Shown here piece by piece: positions 40,672 to 51,722 of a stretch of 64,000 nt of DNA. Within the stretch, counting starts at the first letter, position 1. Each line of letters begins with the position of its first letter. The DNA lies in assembly GCA_012861695.1 (NCBI GenBank), contig JAAOOA010000027.1:484001-548000 (forward strand). The letters are read 5' to 3'. The notes below the pieces were generated by a model, which ran no database searches, was not told the origin of the DNA, and worked only from the letters and a program-made list of their open reading frames with translations. This DNA comes from Trematomus loennbergii (Eukaryota; Chordata; Actinopteri; Perciformes; Nototheniidae). The translations under genes and the position numbers were made by a program.

Positions 40672-41400
40672 CAGATACATAGACACATCTCTCTGCAATT
40701 CTGGTCATGATGGCACATTTTAAGCAAAAATAAGAGGCTATTTTCCTTTTGGCTGATGTAAGTGGAGTAATGGGTGAACCCTGCGAGCTAGTTCAGGCAG
40801 TCAACTCGAGCACTTATGCTGCATTCATACATAATGCCCCTTGCCACTCTACAACCAAACCAAACAGAGTCTCCTTAATATGCCGCTCTATTTAACCTGC
40901 GGATCTCTCTCCATGCATTGCTTGCTGCTGCTGCGTTCGTGCCTGCTATTGCGTTCACATTGCTACCGCTGCTGTGTTTCATGTCGCTGCTGCTTGCCTG
41001 CCCCACCACCACCCCAGCTTCCACCTGTAGGCTTGGGGGTTAGTTATTTAATCATCACTCATTGTGCTATGTATATCTGTGGAGTGATGAGGCCCGAGCC
41101 TAGACGCCAAACTCAACTATATGCTGCTTCTAATAAACATGTTAAAGAAACACGTGAGTTGTCGGACTGAAATGTTTTTCTTTTGGACGGAAACTATAAT
41201 TTATTCAATCTTAATTTTAATTTAAAAATAAAAACATCTATATTGATTCTGACTTTTCTACATCCAACTCACAGTGTATCATTGCTTTGAGAAAAAAGAT
41301 GATTCATTTACCCTTTTAGAAGTGAAGATATAGTCATTTGTTCTGGGCATGTCATTTTCGAGCCTGAAACCTGAAAAACAGGCTCAGGGCTTAACAGGTT
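40182..41400. other. Noncoding stretch with TA repeats
   Basis: AT repeats lie at about 40532-40551 and 40618-40670. A GC-richer segment follows (40820-41170), whose end (AATAAACATGTTAAAGAAAC, about 41130-41150) resembles a retroelement tail. No gene called. Confidence 0.4.
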
Positions 41401-43749
41401 GATTATGTTGCTTTTACGTCTGTCTGGTATTCAGCCTAATCCTGGTCCTTTAATGGCATGTAATACCCGGCGGACTTTAAGAACTTGTCTGGGTTACACA
41501 TCATCCATGTAAATGCTCGCAGCTTGCTTCCCAAAATGGATATGTTGCGAATTTGGTCAGAGTCAACCAGGGCCAGACTGGGACAATAAATCAGGCCGGG
41601 AATTATACACCCAGCCAGGCCACTACCAGTTTTTTTTTGTGCCATTTTGTGGATTTATTTGTGAATATTTACAGCGTTGCTGCCCATAGTGATAGCCCTA
41701 TAGTTTAAATCTACTACCCAATAATACACATATGGACAGGGGTTACTATTTAAAACATGTGCAAATCTATTTAGGAACCTATTCATGTGAACATATTTTA
41801 AGTGGGGGTGGACTTCAAATTCTCTAGGGGGGTCCGGGGGCATGCTCCCCCGGTAAGATTATTTTTTTAATGTTGGAGTTAAATGCATCAATCTGGTGCA
41901 TTTTGAGTGGAGAATAAAGAGACTAGATCTATGGAAACACCCATATGAAACAGAACTGTATACATTTAAATAATCATAAAATCATAAGAACATGGCCATA
42001 ACCAATAAATACCATATCCAATATAAAAAAACATTGAAACTTGTTTATTTATTTGTTTTTGGTTCATTTATAGTTGTGAGTGTGTCTGGGCTCCTGAACC
42101 AGCCTCACCTCTCTCCCTCCTCTCCCCCCTGCTCCTCTTTGAGGCACCAGCAAAGACTAGTTTTAGCTCTCAACACGTTTTTAAAGTTTATTTTACCTTT
42201 TTTCACCTAGTTAACATTTGTTTTTATTATTCATGCATATTTTACTAATCACTCTCCCCTCAAATGGAAATATGTGTTTACATAAATGGTGACCAAACTG
42301 TTTGAGACCCACTGAGGTAACTTAGACTAAGTTATATCTAAACACTCAGAGAGTCCTTTACCTCACCTGAGCTGTAGTTATCAGTCTCTCAGTCTGACAG
42401 CAGAGGAATTCTCCCTCCACCTTGTTGTTGAAACAGCTCCTTATATCAGTTAGCGCAGCTAGCTAGCACCAGATGCTAACAACAACAATACACGTAACCG
42501 TGCGCGCGCTCTCTCGCTCGCTCGCGCCACACATACACACACACCCTCCCGAGCTTAAATGACACACAGAGACCAATCGAGGGCTTTATGGCGCGTTTCC
42601 ACTGCAGCGCGGAGCCCCGTTTAAGAGAGCTGTGACGTCAGCGGCCCGTCTTTGGTTGCGTTTCCACTTGGCCTAGTACCGGCTAGCGGGTCCTAATTCA
42701 CAGTTTTCTGGCCCCATAAAATCGTGGTTCTAGGGCCAGGAACAACCAGGCTGAGTCGGGCTGAGTATGCTAAACTAGAGAGAGAATCGCTGGCAAGGGG
42801 GCTACAACTACAACAAGATGAACATATTTGACCGTGATTTAATTGTAATACACGTTTCAAAATGATGCCGAAGTAACAACATACTGATACCGGTTAGTAA
42901 AAACCATGAATTAATGCTTTGACAAGTCTGCAGACAGACGGCAGGCGAAAAACCTTTTAAAATGCGTGTTTTCTAAATGGAGATTGGCTAAGCTAACGCA
43001 GTTATGCTCCGACCGTCCACACTCACAACAACGGCCTATACAGACATAATAAAGCAGCGACTGTATTCACCATGACACAGACAGTCTGTGGTTTGTACTT
43101 GTTTAACTTTTGTCTAGTTTCTGAACAGATATGAGGAGCTGTGAGCTCTGAGTGTTAACAGCTAACGGCTGTGTTGTTTTTCTGGGGTTCTCATTGAAGA
43201 TGACGTCACGGCTCCGCCTACACTGCGTTACTATAGATACTACCCCAGTTCCTAAACTGTAGTGGAAATGCGCCATTAGTGTATGATCTGTATGAAAGTG
43301 GCCATGTCGGCAGGCCACATCATGTAGACAGCCAGTCACCCTCTGTGAGGCAGAGTCAGACCCACATTTGCGCAGTGTTGCGTTCACAATACATACATAC
43401 AAAAAAAAAATTCCTCAGGCCAGCAGGCCACTTAACAGGCCTGGCCATCGGGAAACCTCCCGGTCCTCCGATGGCCAGTCCGGGCCTGGAGTCAACTGGA
43501 GCTGATCTAATTATTGTTTCTGAGACTTGGCTTTCAAAGAATATATTGGATAAAGATGTCGGAATTGACGGCTTCAATATTTATCGTTCGGACCGCCCCA
43601 GGAAAGGTGGTGGCGTGGCGATTTACTTGAAACATAATCTTGCTGCACAGGTCATCCTCTCCAAATCTGCTATTAAGCAGTTTGAAATCTTAGCACTAAG
43701 AATTGATTTATCTGGTGGTCAGTTTTTAACTGTTGTTGGTTGCTATAGG
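41401..43749 (+). pseudogene. LINE retrotransposon ORF fragment (endonuclease), interrupted by a hAT element
   Basis: First part, 41401-41567: a leucine-rich run then SGIQPNPGP, a 2A-like motif, followed by VNARSLLPKMDMLRIWSEST. Second part, 43489-43749: GADLIIVSETWLSKNI, then FNIYRSDRPRKGGGVAIYLK and VVGCYRP, the AP endonuclease domain of CR1/L2/Rex-like non-LTR elements. The two parts join in frame once the hAT insert 41568-43488 and one copy of its duplication are removed. The first part carries a one-base loss near 41491-41494. The frame ends abruptly at 43749, where a different sequence starts with CAGGGGCGGGG, itself hAT-terminus-like. The reverse transcriptase is absent here. Non-functional. 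Confidence 0.8.
41568..43488. mobile_element. 1.9 kb non-autonomous hAT element inserted in the LINE
   Basis: Perfect 8 bp target duplication GAGTCAAC at 41560-41567 and 43489-43496. The ends CAGGGCCAGACTGG and CCAGTCCGGGCCTG are inverted repeats with few mismatches. The interior carries about 140 bp (41820-41960) shared in inverted orientation with the hAT copies at 33970-34802 and 50019-51094, plus a GCTAGCACCAGATGCTAAC block (42461-42479) also seen there. No transposase frame. The right part (42590-43260) is GC-richer. Confidence 0.9.
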
Positions 43750-44636
43750 CCCAGGGGCGGGGACGCTTTTTTTCCAATTTTCCGACACACCTAAAATCTG
43801 AGTGGCCACCCAAGTGCCAGCCCTAAAATTTGAGGTGGTTAGTCAAAAAGTAGAAGTAACATTTATCTTAATCAAAGCTAATCTTTTACAGTGCTTTGTT
43901 ATTGCCAAATGTATCAATATTTATTGTGTGATATGTATTGTCTGGGTTGTGTCTCAATGTTGTTGTTACTCAGCAGCGGGAGAAACCTAGTTACCATAGG
44001 TTACAGTTACAGTTACAAACAAAAAAGACGTAAAAAGAGAAGAGGAGTTTGAAGAAGATAATGGACGAAGACGCCACAGTAAGTAAACATACGTTTGCAA
44101 TGTATCGCGTGAAATGCAGTTATTGGACGATACGTTTGGACTAACAGTAAAAGTAAACTCACTTAGGCAGTATTAAATTGCTGAGGAGACAATCCTAAGC
44201 TAACGCTAGCAGTAAAATCGGAAAAAGCGTCAGTTTTTCTTAATAACTCTATACCTTCTGTGAACTCACATGATGTAGTACCAGCAAGTTAATAAAGTGA
44301 AGGTTCAGTGTCAATTTCAAAAGAAAATACCACCACCACGTCCCTTGCATGTACTGTATGTTATCTAATGAATAAAGCACCCTGACTAACGTGCTTAGTC
44401 AAGTAGACATTGTCATGCCAGTTACTCATTTTGCCTATGCTAAATGCGGTTTCAGAGTTATCAATGTATACAGTTAATTCAACCAAATGTAACATATACG
44501 TCATGATAACAGGCAGCTTCATGGTTCACATGTATTTCTTGTTTTATAACTAAATTGAGTAATTTAACAATATTCATTTTATATCTTCAGGGGCAGAAAG
44601 TAGACAGGGAGAGAAAAGAGAATAGTGGGCAGATAA
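43750..44636. other. Noncoding stretch, possible left part of a hAT element
   Basis: Starts with CAGGGGCGGGGAC, which resembles a hAT terminus, directly after LINE sequence. A short exon-like segment ATGGACGAAGACGCCACAG before GTAAGTA lies at 44060-44085. It may be the 5' part of the ZMYM1-like hAT gene further right, but the matching right terminus was not found. Confidence 0.3.
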
Positions 44637-45088
44637 CCATAACAGTTGTGCATTTTGTGATACAAGCATCACATTTGGTACACTTGTAGCCAAAGACATA
44701 TAGAATATTTTTTTATATGGAGGCATCATGGATTTTCAATATGGCGGCCATTTGACAACTGTTTTTGGATACATTTTTATATTAATGATGGATATAATGT
44801 GATAATGAGGATATAAGTTGAATGTATCTACCATGCATAGCACTTGGGAACTATCATTTGGATGATACCTTTTTCAAGATGGTGGCCAAGATGGCAGCCA
44901 ATTACCGAAAAATGTTCGTTGCAATATAGCTGCATAGACTCGTCTGATTTGGATGATCTTTGTGTCAATTCATATATTTTTTATGAATCTGAATTCAAAT
45001 GTATGAACTTCAGAATTGCTCAGAAGCTGCAATTCAAGACTCAAAATATGTGATACTGTCTAACTAGGTCCAGCGCGGGAAAGTCCAT

Positions 45089-46910
45089 TCAGCACTCCCC
45101 TTCACAGTAACAGAGAGCTGTGCACTATAAGGCAGCTTTTTTGCACTTGCACTGCCTAACACAACCATTCTTACATTTGCAGGAGACAAGTTCATAGCTG
45201 GACTGGCCTGCATCTGGTAGGCATGTACAGAAGGGTGCATAGTAGCCCTCAGATGTCTTAGACCAGCCCCATCTACATGGTGAAGGTAGTTTTGGTGTGG
45301 ACCCAGCATCTGGCCCCACACATGCCCTCCTTGGTAAACTGCTCTCTTCACATGTTCCTCAAGGGCAGCCTTTGTTGGTGGGATTAACAGCACATTGTGC
45401 CTCTTCACAAATAACTTCCTCCTTGCAGTGTTTATTTCTGTGCATGGGCTGGTTCGGTCATAGAGCAGTATAACAAACCTCTCGATCATCGCCATTACCT
45501 CCTGTGGTATGTCATCTGGGGCAGAAGATAGTAAAACCGCTTCACAATATACTCAGTATTCACATCAAATTTGAGGTGGTCATCGAAAATGGTGCCCAAG
45601 TATTTATATGATGTGACAATTTCAACCTTGTCATTGTGTATGATGCACTCCTTAGGAACATCCTTGTGACGTCTAAAATCAATTATAAATTCCTGGGTTT
45701 TAGAGACATTTAAATCCAGAAAACTGTCATCACACCAGGAAATAAAATCAGTAAGAGCACACTCGTGGCCTGATTCTGAGCCGCTAAGGAGGGACAAGAG
45801 GGCGGTATCATCAGAGAATTTAACCAGGTAGCTGTTGTCTTGCATGCTCCTGCATTTATCAGTGTACATTATAAAAAGTAGGGCGAAAGAACGCATCCTT
45901 GAGGCGAGCCTGTGGAAGTGATGACAGAGTCAGAGAGGCGTCCATTGACAGAGACAGATTACAGTGTCACAGCCCGTCAATGCATGGAACACTGGAAGTG
46001 CACGTGCCTTCTCAGGCCCCAGCTCTGCTGCAATTTCATGGGCTGCAAGATATCGAAAACCCTTTCCAGTTCCAAATGCCAGCCAAAGCTTATCTTCTGG
46101 CTGGAGACCCTGAGCAACTGCCACAGCCAGCACCACAACATCAGTATCAAAGACCAGCATGAGGAGTTCTAGTTCAAGTACAATAGACCAATACTGAAAC
46201 TGTGGGATGGTTCCTCTTGCTGGCTGCACCATGCCTCAAACTTCAGAGGAACTCCATCTGTTTGTGTTTGACAATAGTTCTCATAAGCCCGGTGTTGCAG
46301 AACATTCAGAGCTGCTGCTGTGATTTGATGGGCTCTCCTTGTGCGCGATACATGTGCTGCTTTGAGGAAGGAGTCGGCTGTCCCTGGAGTTGTGATGTCA
46401 GCATGTACAAGCGCTTCAACCCAACCATTTCCCTGCCACCAGTTCCCTAGCATCTTCAGTGCTGCCATCTCAATATGCAGCCCACCAAACATAACAACCA
46501 GCTTGTCTTCACCATATCTCTCTGGCCACTTGAACTGGATTTGTTTTGCCAAAGCATACAATGGTTGGTCAAATGTGACCACAGGACTCTGGCCAGGATT
46601 CAGCTTTATTGATGACATCAAGAGAATGCTTGATCATGGTCGCAGTGTCACTGGTTCTCTTCCGTGGTATTCTGGGTGAAGCCATCTCTACTGAGTTTTC
46701 AACCCTGCTTTGTGGGACATGTGACACTTTGATATTGCCAGCGACAGGGGCACCTCTGTGTAGTACTTTGGCAAGCGGTCAAGGGTTTTGGAAAGCCCAC
46801 TGAGAACAGGAATGCTTCGGTCAGCCCCTTCACCAACAAAGGTGGGACGCTGGAGCAGAGAGATTGCCGTGGCATGGAAAGAATCCCTGGATGTTGTTGA
46901 ACTTATAGCC
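45089..46910 (-). pseudogene. Decayed gene of a recurrent, poorly characterised family carried by the element
   Basis: Read on the minus strand it shows in order: TSRDSFHATAISLLQ (about 46,880), then GGLHIEMAALKMLGNWWQ and VHADITTPGTADSFL (46,380-46,490), then FDTDVVVLAVAVAQ, LWLAFGTGKGFRYLAAHEIA and VFHALTGCDTV (45,965-46,150). After a LINE insert come SSAPDDIPQEVMAMIERFVI, LLYDRTS, PPTKAALEEHV (45,370-45,530) and a cysteine tail SCKCKNGCVRQCKCKKAAL followed by more C-x-C motifs, ending near 45089. Proteins with this motif order recur in fish and coral genomes as I remember them, without an assigned function. I do not know its activity. Broken by frameshifts, in-frame stops (for example TAG inside the cysteine tail) and the LINE insertion. 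Confidence 0.6.
45540..45955 (-). pseudogene. LINE reverse transcriptase fragment
   Basis: On the minus strand: VSVNGRLSDSVITSTGSPQG, then LSPLLFIMYT after a one-base loss near 45880-45884, VKFSDDTALLSLLSG (the YADD-type active site region, here FSDD), FISWCDDSFLDLNVSKTQE, and TSYKYLGTIFDDHLKF. This is the palm and thumb part of a CR1/L2-like element. It is inserted within the gene remnant 45089-46910, between the CDTV and SSAPDD motifs. Truncated at both ends. Confidence 0.8.
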
Positions 46911-47285
46911 TCAATATCACATTATATCCATTGTTAACATGAAAATTGACCTATAAACCGTTGTCACTGGCGGTCATTTTGAAAAATGGCTGCCATATTG
47001 AGAATTCATGATGGCTTCATGTTCTGCATGTCTTTGGCTATGACTGTACCACATTTGATGATTCTATCACATAATATTCATCGTGAATATGAAATTCCAT
47101 CTAACAACAGTTATCGCTTGCGGCCATCTTGAAAAATGGCCGCCATATTGAAAATTCATGATGCCTCCATATCTAATTTTTTTCTATATGTCTTTGGCTA
47201 CAAGTGTACCGAATTTGATGCTTGTATCACAAAATGCACAATTGTTATGGAATTTCTTGCTAAGCTGCCCCACTAGAAGGGAACA

Positions 47286-49757
47286 ATGAAAAGGCCTCAA
47301 AATATTGAGAGCTTTTTCACTCCTAAGAAAATAAAAGAGAGAGCTGAAGTAGGGCACAGAGAAGGAGAGAGACAGGAGCAACAAAATGAGCAGCAGTCCT
47401 TGTCGTCTTCTGCAAATCAAGGTATGTGTATCAGTGCATTTAGATAACAAAGGGAGGTTTAAACATGTAGCATAAGAGGTTTAACTACTAAATATCACAA
47501 TGGCAGCCAACCCTTTGTTGATTCAAAATGTTTTTTTCAATTTGGATAAATATTTTGAATGATGTGTTGTATTTTTTTCTTGTGTTAATTCACATTGAAT
47601 GACTGTCTTTCCCTAGGAAATGTACTGACTGGTGAACCTGCTGAAACTAACGAAGGAACATCATCAGCAGATCTGCATTCAGCTAGTAAAGGTAAATGTA
47701 GGTCATCATTGACCTTATGAAATGAATGTTATTTCTTAATCATGAACAATTAATAATTGCAATATGTGTGCTGAAACATATGTATTTTTTTAATGAATGT
47801 CTAACCTTTTAATGCAAAATAACAAATGTAATAATGAAATGTTCTGTTGTGTGACCAGACACTTCACCTGTTGAACGGGAGGGACCACAATGCTGTGCCT
47901 CAGAGGCTTCACACTCCTGTGCCACACCATCCCAACTACAGGGTATTTAACCTCCAAATATTACACAAGAACCAGCTGTAGTTCTCAACAACTTACAAGT
48001 CAGGAATTCATCATTAGATCTCTGAGAATTTCCCTAACAACTTAGTGTTAAAAGTTTCTCTTTTCCCCTCCCAGACATTTCCCAGTATCTGGCAGATGGG
48101 CCAAAACAGCCAAATTTAAAGATGTATCCACGGACTGTGCAGGGGGACAGGAGGAGGGCCTTCAACCCGTCTTGGTACTCAAAGTACAAATGGCTCGAGT
48201 TCTCTCAAAGTCGTGACTCTGCATTTTGTTTTGTTTTGTCGACACTTTTCCCTGCCCAATGCTCCTGAAAGTTCATTTACATCACAGGAAGGATACTCAA
48301 ATTGGAAAAAGGCGATGTTTAAAGATGGGGGGTTCAGGGGCATGAGAAATCAGAAAGCCACGTCAATGCCATGTTTGCCTGGAGTGAGGAACATTCTGGC
48401 AGATTCCTCTGTGAGAGACAGCATAGACAGAGCATACAAAAAAAGGTAGAAGAAAACCGCACTTATATTAAAACTGTTGCTGAAGTGCTGCTTCTTACAG
48501 CCATGCAGAACGTTCCACAAACAGGGCATCTAGAGACAGATGCATCACAAAATAAAGGGAACTTTTTAGAAATAATGGAGTTGCTATCTAAACACAACCC
48601 ATTGATAGCAAAACAAATGAACGGACCAGGAAATGCAAAATATACCAGTAACACCATACAACATGAAATCCTTGAATGTCTGTCAGATATGGTTAGCGAA
48701 GACATAATAAGAGAAGTCAAGCAAAGTGAATTTTTCTCTGTGATTGCGGATGAAACAAAAGACCTTAAAAAAACAGAACAAATGTCGTTAGTACTGAGGT
48801 ACTATTACAATGGTGCAGTTCATGAGAGCTTTTTAGACTTCCAAAGAGCCAGTCAGCTAGATGCAGCAGGACTCTCTCAACAAATAATACAGTGCTTGGA
48901 AAAGTATGGCCTTGACTATAAATATAATCTTGTAGGTCAAGGTTATGATGGAGCTGCCGTGATGTCAGGGAAATGCAGTGGGGTTGCAACCAGGATCAGA
49001 GCAGAGGCTAAACATGCTTTTTATGTTCACTGCAACGCACATTGTCTCAACCTTGTTATTGTCGATGCAGTGAAAGCAGTCCTGAGGCTGATTGTTTTTT
49101 TTCATTGCTTCAGAAATTGTATGTTTATATGTCAGGCTCCTATGTTCACCAGAAATGGCTTTCAGTTCAGAAAGACATGTATCAAGATGCACCCAGGGAG
49201 CTACAGAGACTGAGTGATACCAGGTGGACATGTAGGTACCAGGCATGTAAGAATGTAATGGACAGACTACCAGCTGTATTGCATGTCCTACATGAAAGTG
49301 ATGTGGAGAACAGTGGGGATAGATCCGTAGATGCACGGGGCCTCCTAACACAACTAGACCTCACCTTTATTGTCTCTCTAGCAATTTCTAGGAATATTCT
49401 TGGGGACACCAAGTTGCTTTCAGACTTGCTTCAAGCCCATCCCTTGGTTTGGCAAGGGCAGTGGACCTAATCCAGGCACTACAGGACACTTTAGAGGACT
49501 ACAGAGATGAGTCATGTTCTGATGAGTTGTGGAAAGACAGTGTTGAAACGGCAAAGCAGTGTAATATTGCAGTTGAGGCTGTTGAGAAAAGGTTAGAGCA
49601 AAGAAGCTTCAGACTTGCTGGCTTTGTTGTAGAGTCCACTATAGGACAACGTAGATGCAAGGAAAGAGACAAGGATGAGTTTAGGAAGGGTGTATTTTAC
49701 CCCATTTTGGACCACATGACTGCAGAGATGAAGAGGCGTTTCAACCAACCTGGGAAC
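47286..49757 (+). pseudogene. ZMYM1-like hAT transposase gene, five exons, frame-broken
   Basis: Exons: 47286-47421 (starts MKRPQNIESFFTPKK), 47617-47691, 47859-47942 and 48075 onward, all with GT-AG borders and matching phases. The main exon reads DISQYLADGPKQPN, then a TTF-type zinc-finger region (SWYSKYKWLEFS, CRHFSLPNAPESSF, HEKSESHVNA). A DUF4371-type core follows, with SEFFSVIADETKD, GQGYDGAAVMSGKCSGVATR and YVHCNAHCLNLVIVDAV, typical of hAT/ZMYM1-like transposases. The frame is broken at about 48233-48238 (one extra T), 48337-48340, 49080-49083 and 49432-49438 (one base lost each). Hardly any in-frame stops occur between these points. The 3' part, including the hAT dimerisation domain, is missing: at about 49757 the sequence switches to LINE DNA. 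Probably a recent, now inactive autonomous element, or an intact gene with sequence errors plus a 3' truncation. Confidence 0.8.
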
Positions 49758-49759
49758 CA

Positions 49760-50018
49760 GGGGGTATCACGGCCCTTCACCCTGAACCGGCGAAACGGAG
49801 CATGTTTATCTAAAAAATAAGTAAAACTGTCATAAAAATACTTCCAAGCATGGTCAAGATCACCAATCAATAAAATACGATCCCATTTAAAATGAACTAA
49901 GTCATGCAAAAAAGGCTTGCTCTAAAGTGCTTAACATTTCTTTTCAGAACAACACAGGGCTTAGTACGGGGGATTTTGGTATCCCGAATAGCACCAACTA
50001 AACAATGATCACTTAGGT
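49760..50018 (-). pseudogene. LINE ORF fragment between endonuclease and reverse transcriptase
   Basis: Minus-strand reading gives LSDHCLVGAIRDTKIPRTKP, KRNVKHF, FLHDLVHFKWDRILLIGDLD, YFLDKHAPFRRFRVKGRDTP and WF, the linker region after the endonuclease of the same kind of LINE as at 41401-43749. It is bounded on one side by the hAT transposase remnant (about 49757) and on the other by the hAT terminus at 50019. Confidence 0.8.
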
Positions 50019-51094
50019 CAGGGGTGGGGAACCTCGGCCCCCGGGCCGTATACGGCCTGCGAGACCTTTTGGTACGGCCCTCGAGGTAATTTATAAATAC
50101 ACGCAAAAAAGAAAAAAAATTAAGAAATCTAGACCGCAAAAACATTAAACAAGCGAGTGCCTGTTTTTCCTGGCCAAGGTCAGGGTCCTTGAACACAACA
50201 CGAGCCTAACGTGTCATCACGTGGTATATGTCTCGTCTGACAGGGGTGCAGTTCTGACGGAGAGCACCAGAACGCCGCTCCGGCACTTCAGAAATTGCAG
50301 TACCCATAAGGAGCCGTACACATGCCGCAGTTTTTGCGTGGCTGTGTCTTTAGTTGAAAGCCCAGTGGCGATCTGTTCATCTGTCATACTGATCATACAG
50401 TCAATAACTTTGTTGTTATTAGCATCTGGTTAGCTAGCTATGCTAACGAATATAAGAAGCTTTTAACCAGTGAGGTAAAGGCACATCTTTATATGATCAT
50501 TATAGTTATAAAAAAATAAGAGAATAAAGTAAACAGGTATAAAATACTATATGGCAAAAGAAGTTGTTATTAATAAACAAGAATACAGTTTAAAAGGGGA
50601 GTGATTTGTAAAATATCCATAAAGAAAAATAAATTTGCTTACAGGTCTGTTTCATATGGGTGTTGAGAGATGTATCCATAGATCTCTTCATGTTGCTCTC
50701 AAAGTGCACCAGATTGATGCTTTTAACTTCAACATTTAAAAAAAAATCTTCCCGGGGGAGCATGCCCCCGGACCCCCCTAGAGGAGGTGAGGTCCCCCCC
50801 CCCCACTTAAATCAGGTTCAAATGGATAGGAAACTAAATACATTTGCACACATCTTGTGTCCATATCTTTCTGTTTTGGTGGTCATGCCACACCGTGCAC
50901 GTGCATGCATGCGCGAGTCATGGTAAGATATCTGGATTAAGAGGTTGCTTTTTCTTTGCACAGCATGAAAGAAAGGCCAAATGAATGGGCTGTGATTTTA
51001 GTATTTTTATGTAGAAGTCAATAATTTGTACGGCCCTCGGAGGATGTTGAAAAAATTGAAATGGCCCTTGAGAGGAAAAAGGTTCCCCACCCTG
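50019..51094. mobile_element. Non-autonomous hAT element with both ends
   Basis: Begins CAGGGGTGGGGAACCTCGG and ends AAGGTTCCCCACCCTG, inverted hAT-type termini. The interior from 50268 matches 33970-34802. The flanking 8-mers (ACTTAGGT and TACTAGAC) are not identical, so this is not a clean insertion: it has been rearranged since, or the junctions have decayed. Confidence 0.8.
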
Positions 51095-51106
51095 TACTAG
51101 ACAGTG

Positions 51107-51722
51107 GAGTCAGACAAGCTATCTTGGACACATTCATTGATGTCGACACAGTTGGGCTCACACCTAACGTCTTCCTACAGTATATGGAACCAAAGTATTC
51201 GGAAGTATTCAAAGGGAATGATTGTTTCTGCTGGGAATACGAGTGGAATACCAGACTTTGGGAGGATTTTGGAAATATGCATTGTCCTGTCTAGTCACGT
51301 TTTGACGGGCGGTGGTGGCGAAGTCCATAGGGACTTGGCTTGGCAACTGGAAGGTCACCAGTTTAAGTCCCGGAAAGACCAAGTGCTACCGAGGTGTCCC
51401 TGAGCAAGGCACCGTTCCCCATACTGCTCCCGGGCGCCGTACATAATGGCAGCCCACTGCTCCTAACACTAGGATGGGTCAAATGCAGAGAAACCGTTTC
51501 GTTACATAGTACCTGTACTACGTAACGACAATAAGTTGAATCTTCTTGCTTCATCATTGAACCTTTTACTACCAACTATGTGGAGCATCTGCGGAGTTAC
51601 CACCTAGTAAAGAAAACACCATCTGAATGTCTTCTGGTGAAACTAGAGAATCTCAATGACTACATGCCACTTGTGTCATACTTCATTCAGGAACGCCTGT
51701 TGGTCACTCCCAGGACATTCTT
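51107..51722 (+). pseudogene. Broken coding remnant split by a SINE
   Basis: Open reading before the SINE: SGVRQAILDTFIDVDTVGLT, PNVFLQYMEPKYSEVF. After the SINE (51545-51719): YVEHLRSYHLVKKTPSECLL, VKLENLNDYMPLVSYFIQER, then a TAA near 51719. The style (acidic, C-poor, no known motif) does not match the hAT transposase upstream. It may be part of another transposon protein. Not identified. Confidence 0.4.
51306..51552 (+). repeat. tRNA-derived SINE
   Basis: The head GGCGGTGGTGGCGAAGTCC is followed by a B-box-like stretch (about 51362-51372), then CTGAGCAAGGCACCG, GGCGCCGTACATAATGGCAG, CACTAGGATGGGTCAAATGC and a tail ACGACAATAAGTTGAATCTT. This layout is that of a widespread percomorph SINE. 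It splits the coding remnant 51107-51722. Confidence 0.8.

Larger units (their letters stand above)
44637..47250 (-). mobile_element. Transposon-like element with long subrepeated inverted ends
   Basis: The left end CCATAACAGTTGTGCATTTT and the inverted right end match over about 120 bp, through GTGATACAAGCATC, TGTAGCCAAAGACATATAGA and TTTTCAATATGGCGGCCAT. The right arm contains two diverged copies of this unit in tandem (about 46,905-47,250). The left arm continues into one further diverged part (ending near 44,905). The interior holds a decayed minus-strand gene (45089-46910) and a LINE fragment. No target duplication is evident, so the superfamily is unknown. Confidence 0.65.

Noticed and set aside
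40841..41170. 109-codon cysteine-rich open frame
   Set aside because: No recognisable family. It lies just before the LINE fragment and looks like repetitive DNA.
43103..43402. Minus-strand 99-codon frame
   Set aside because: It lies within the non-autonomous hAT element 41568-43488 and has no known motif.
45899..46232. Plus-strand open frames opposite the decayed gene
   Set aside because: The minus strand carries the meaningful motifs (DTDVVVLAV, FHALTGCDTV). The plus frames are shadows.
43750..51094. A single autonomous hAT transposon spanning the ZMYM1-like gene
   Set aside because: A left terminus-like CAGGGGCGG exists at 43750, but no matching right terminus or duplicated 8-mer was found, and 50019-51094 is a different element.
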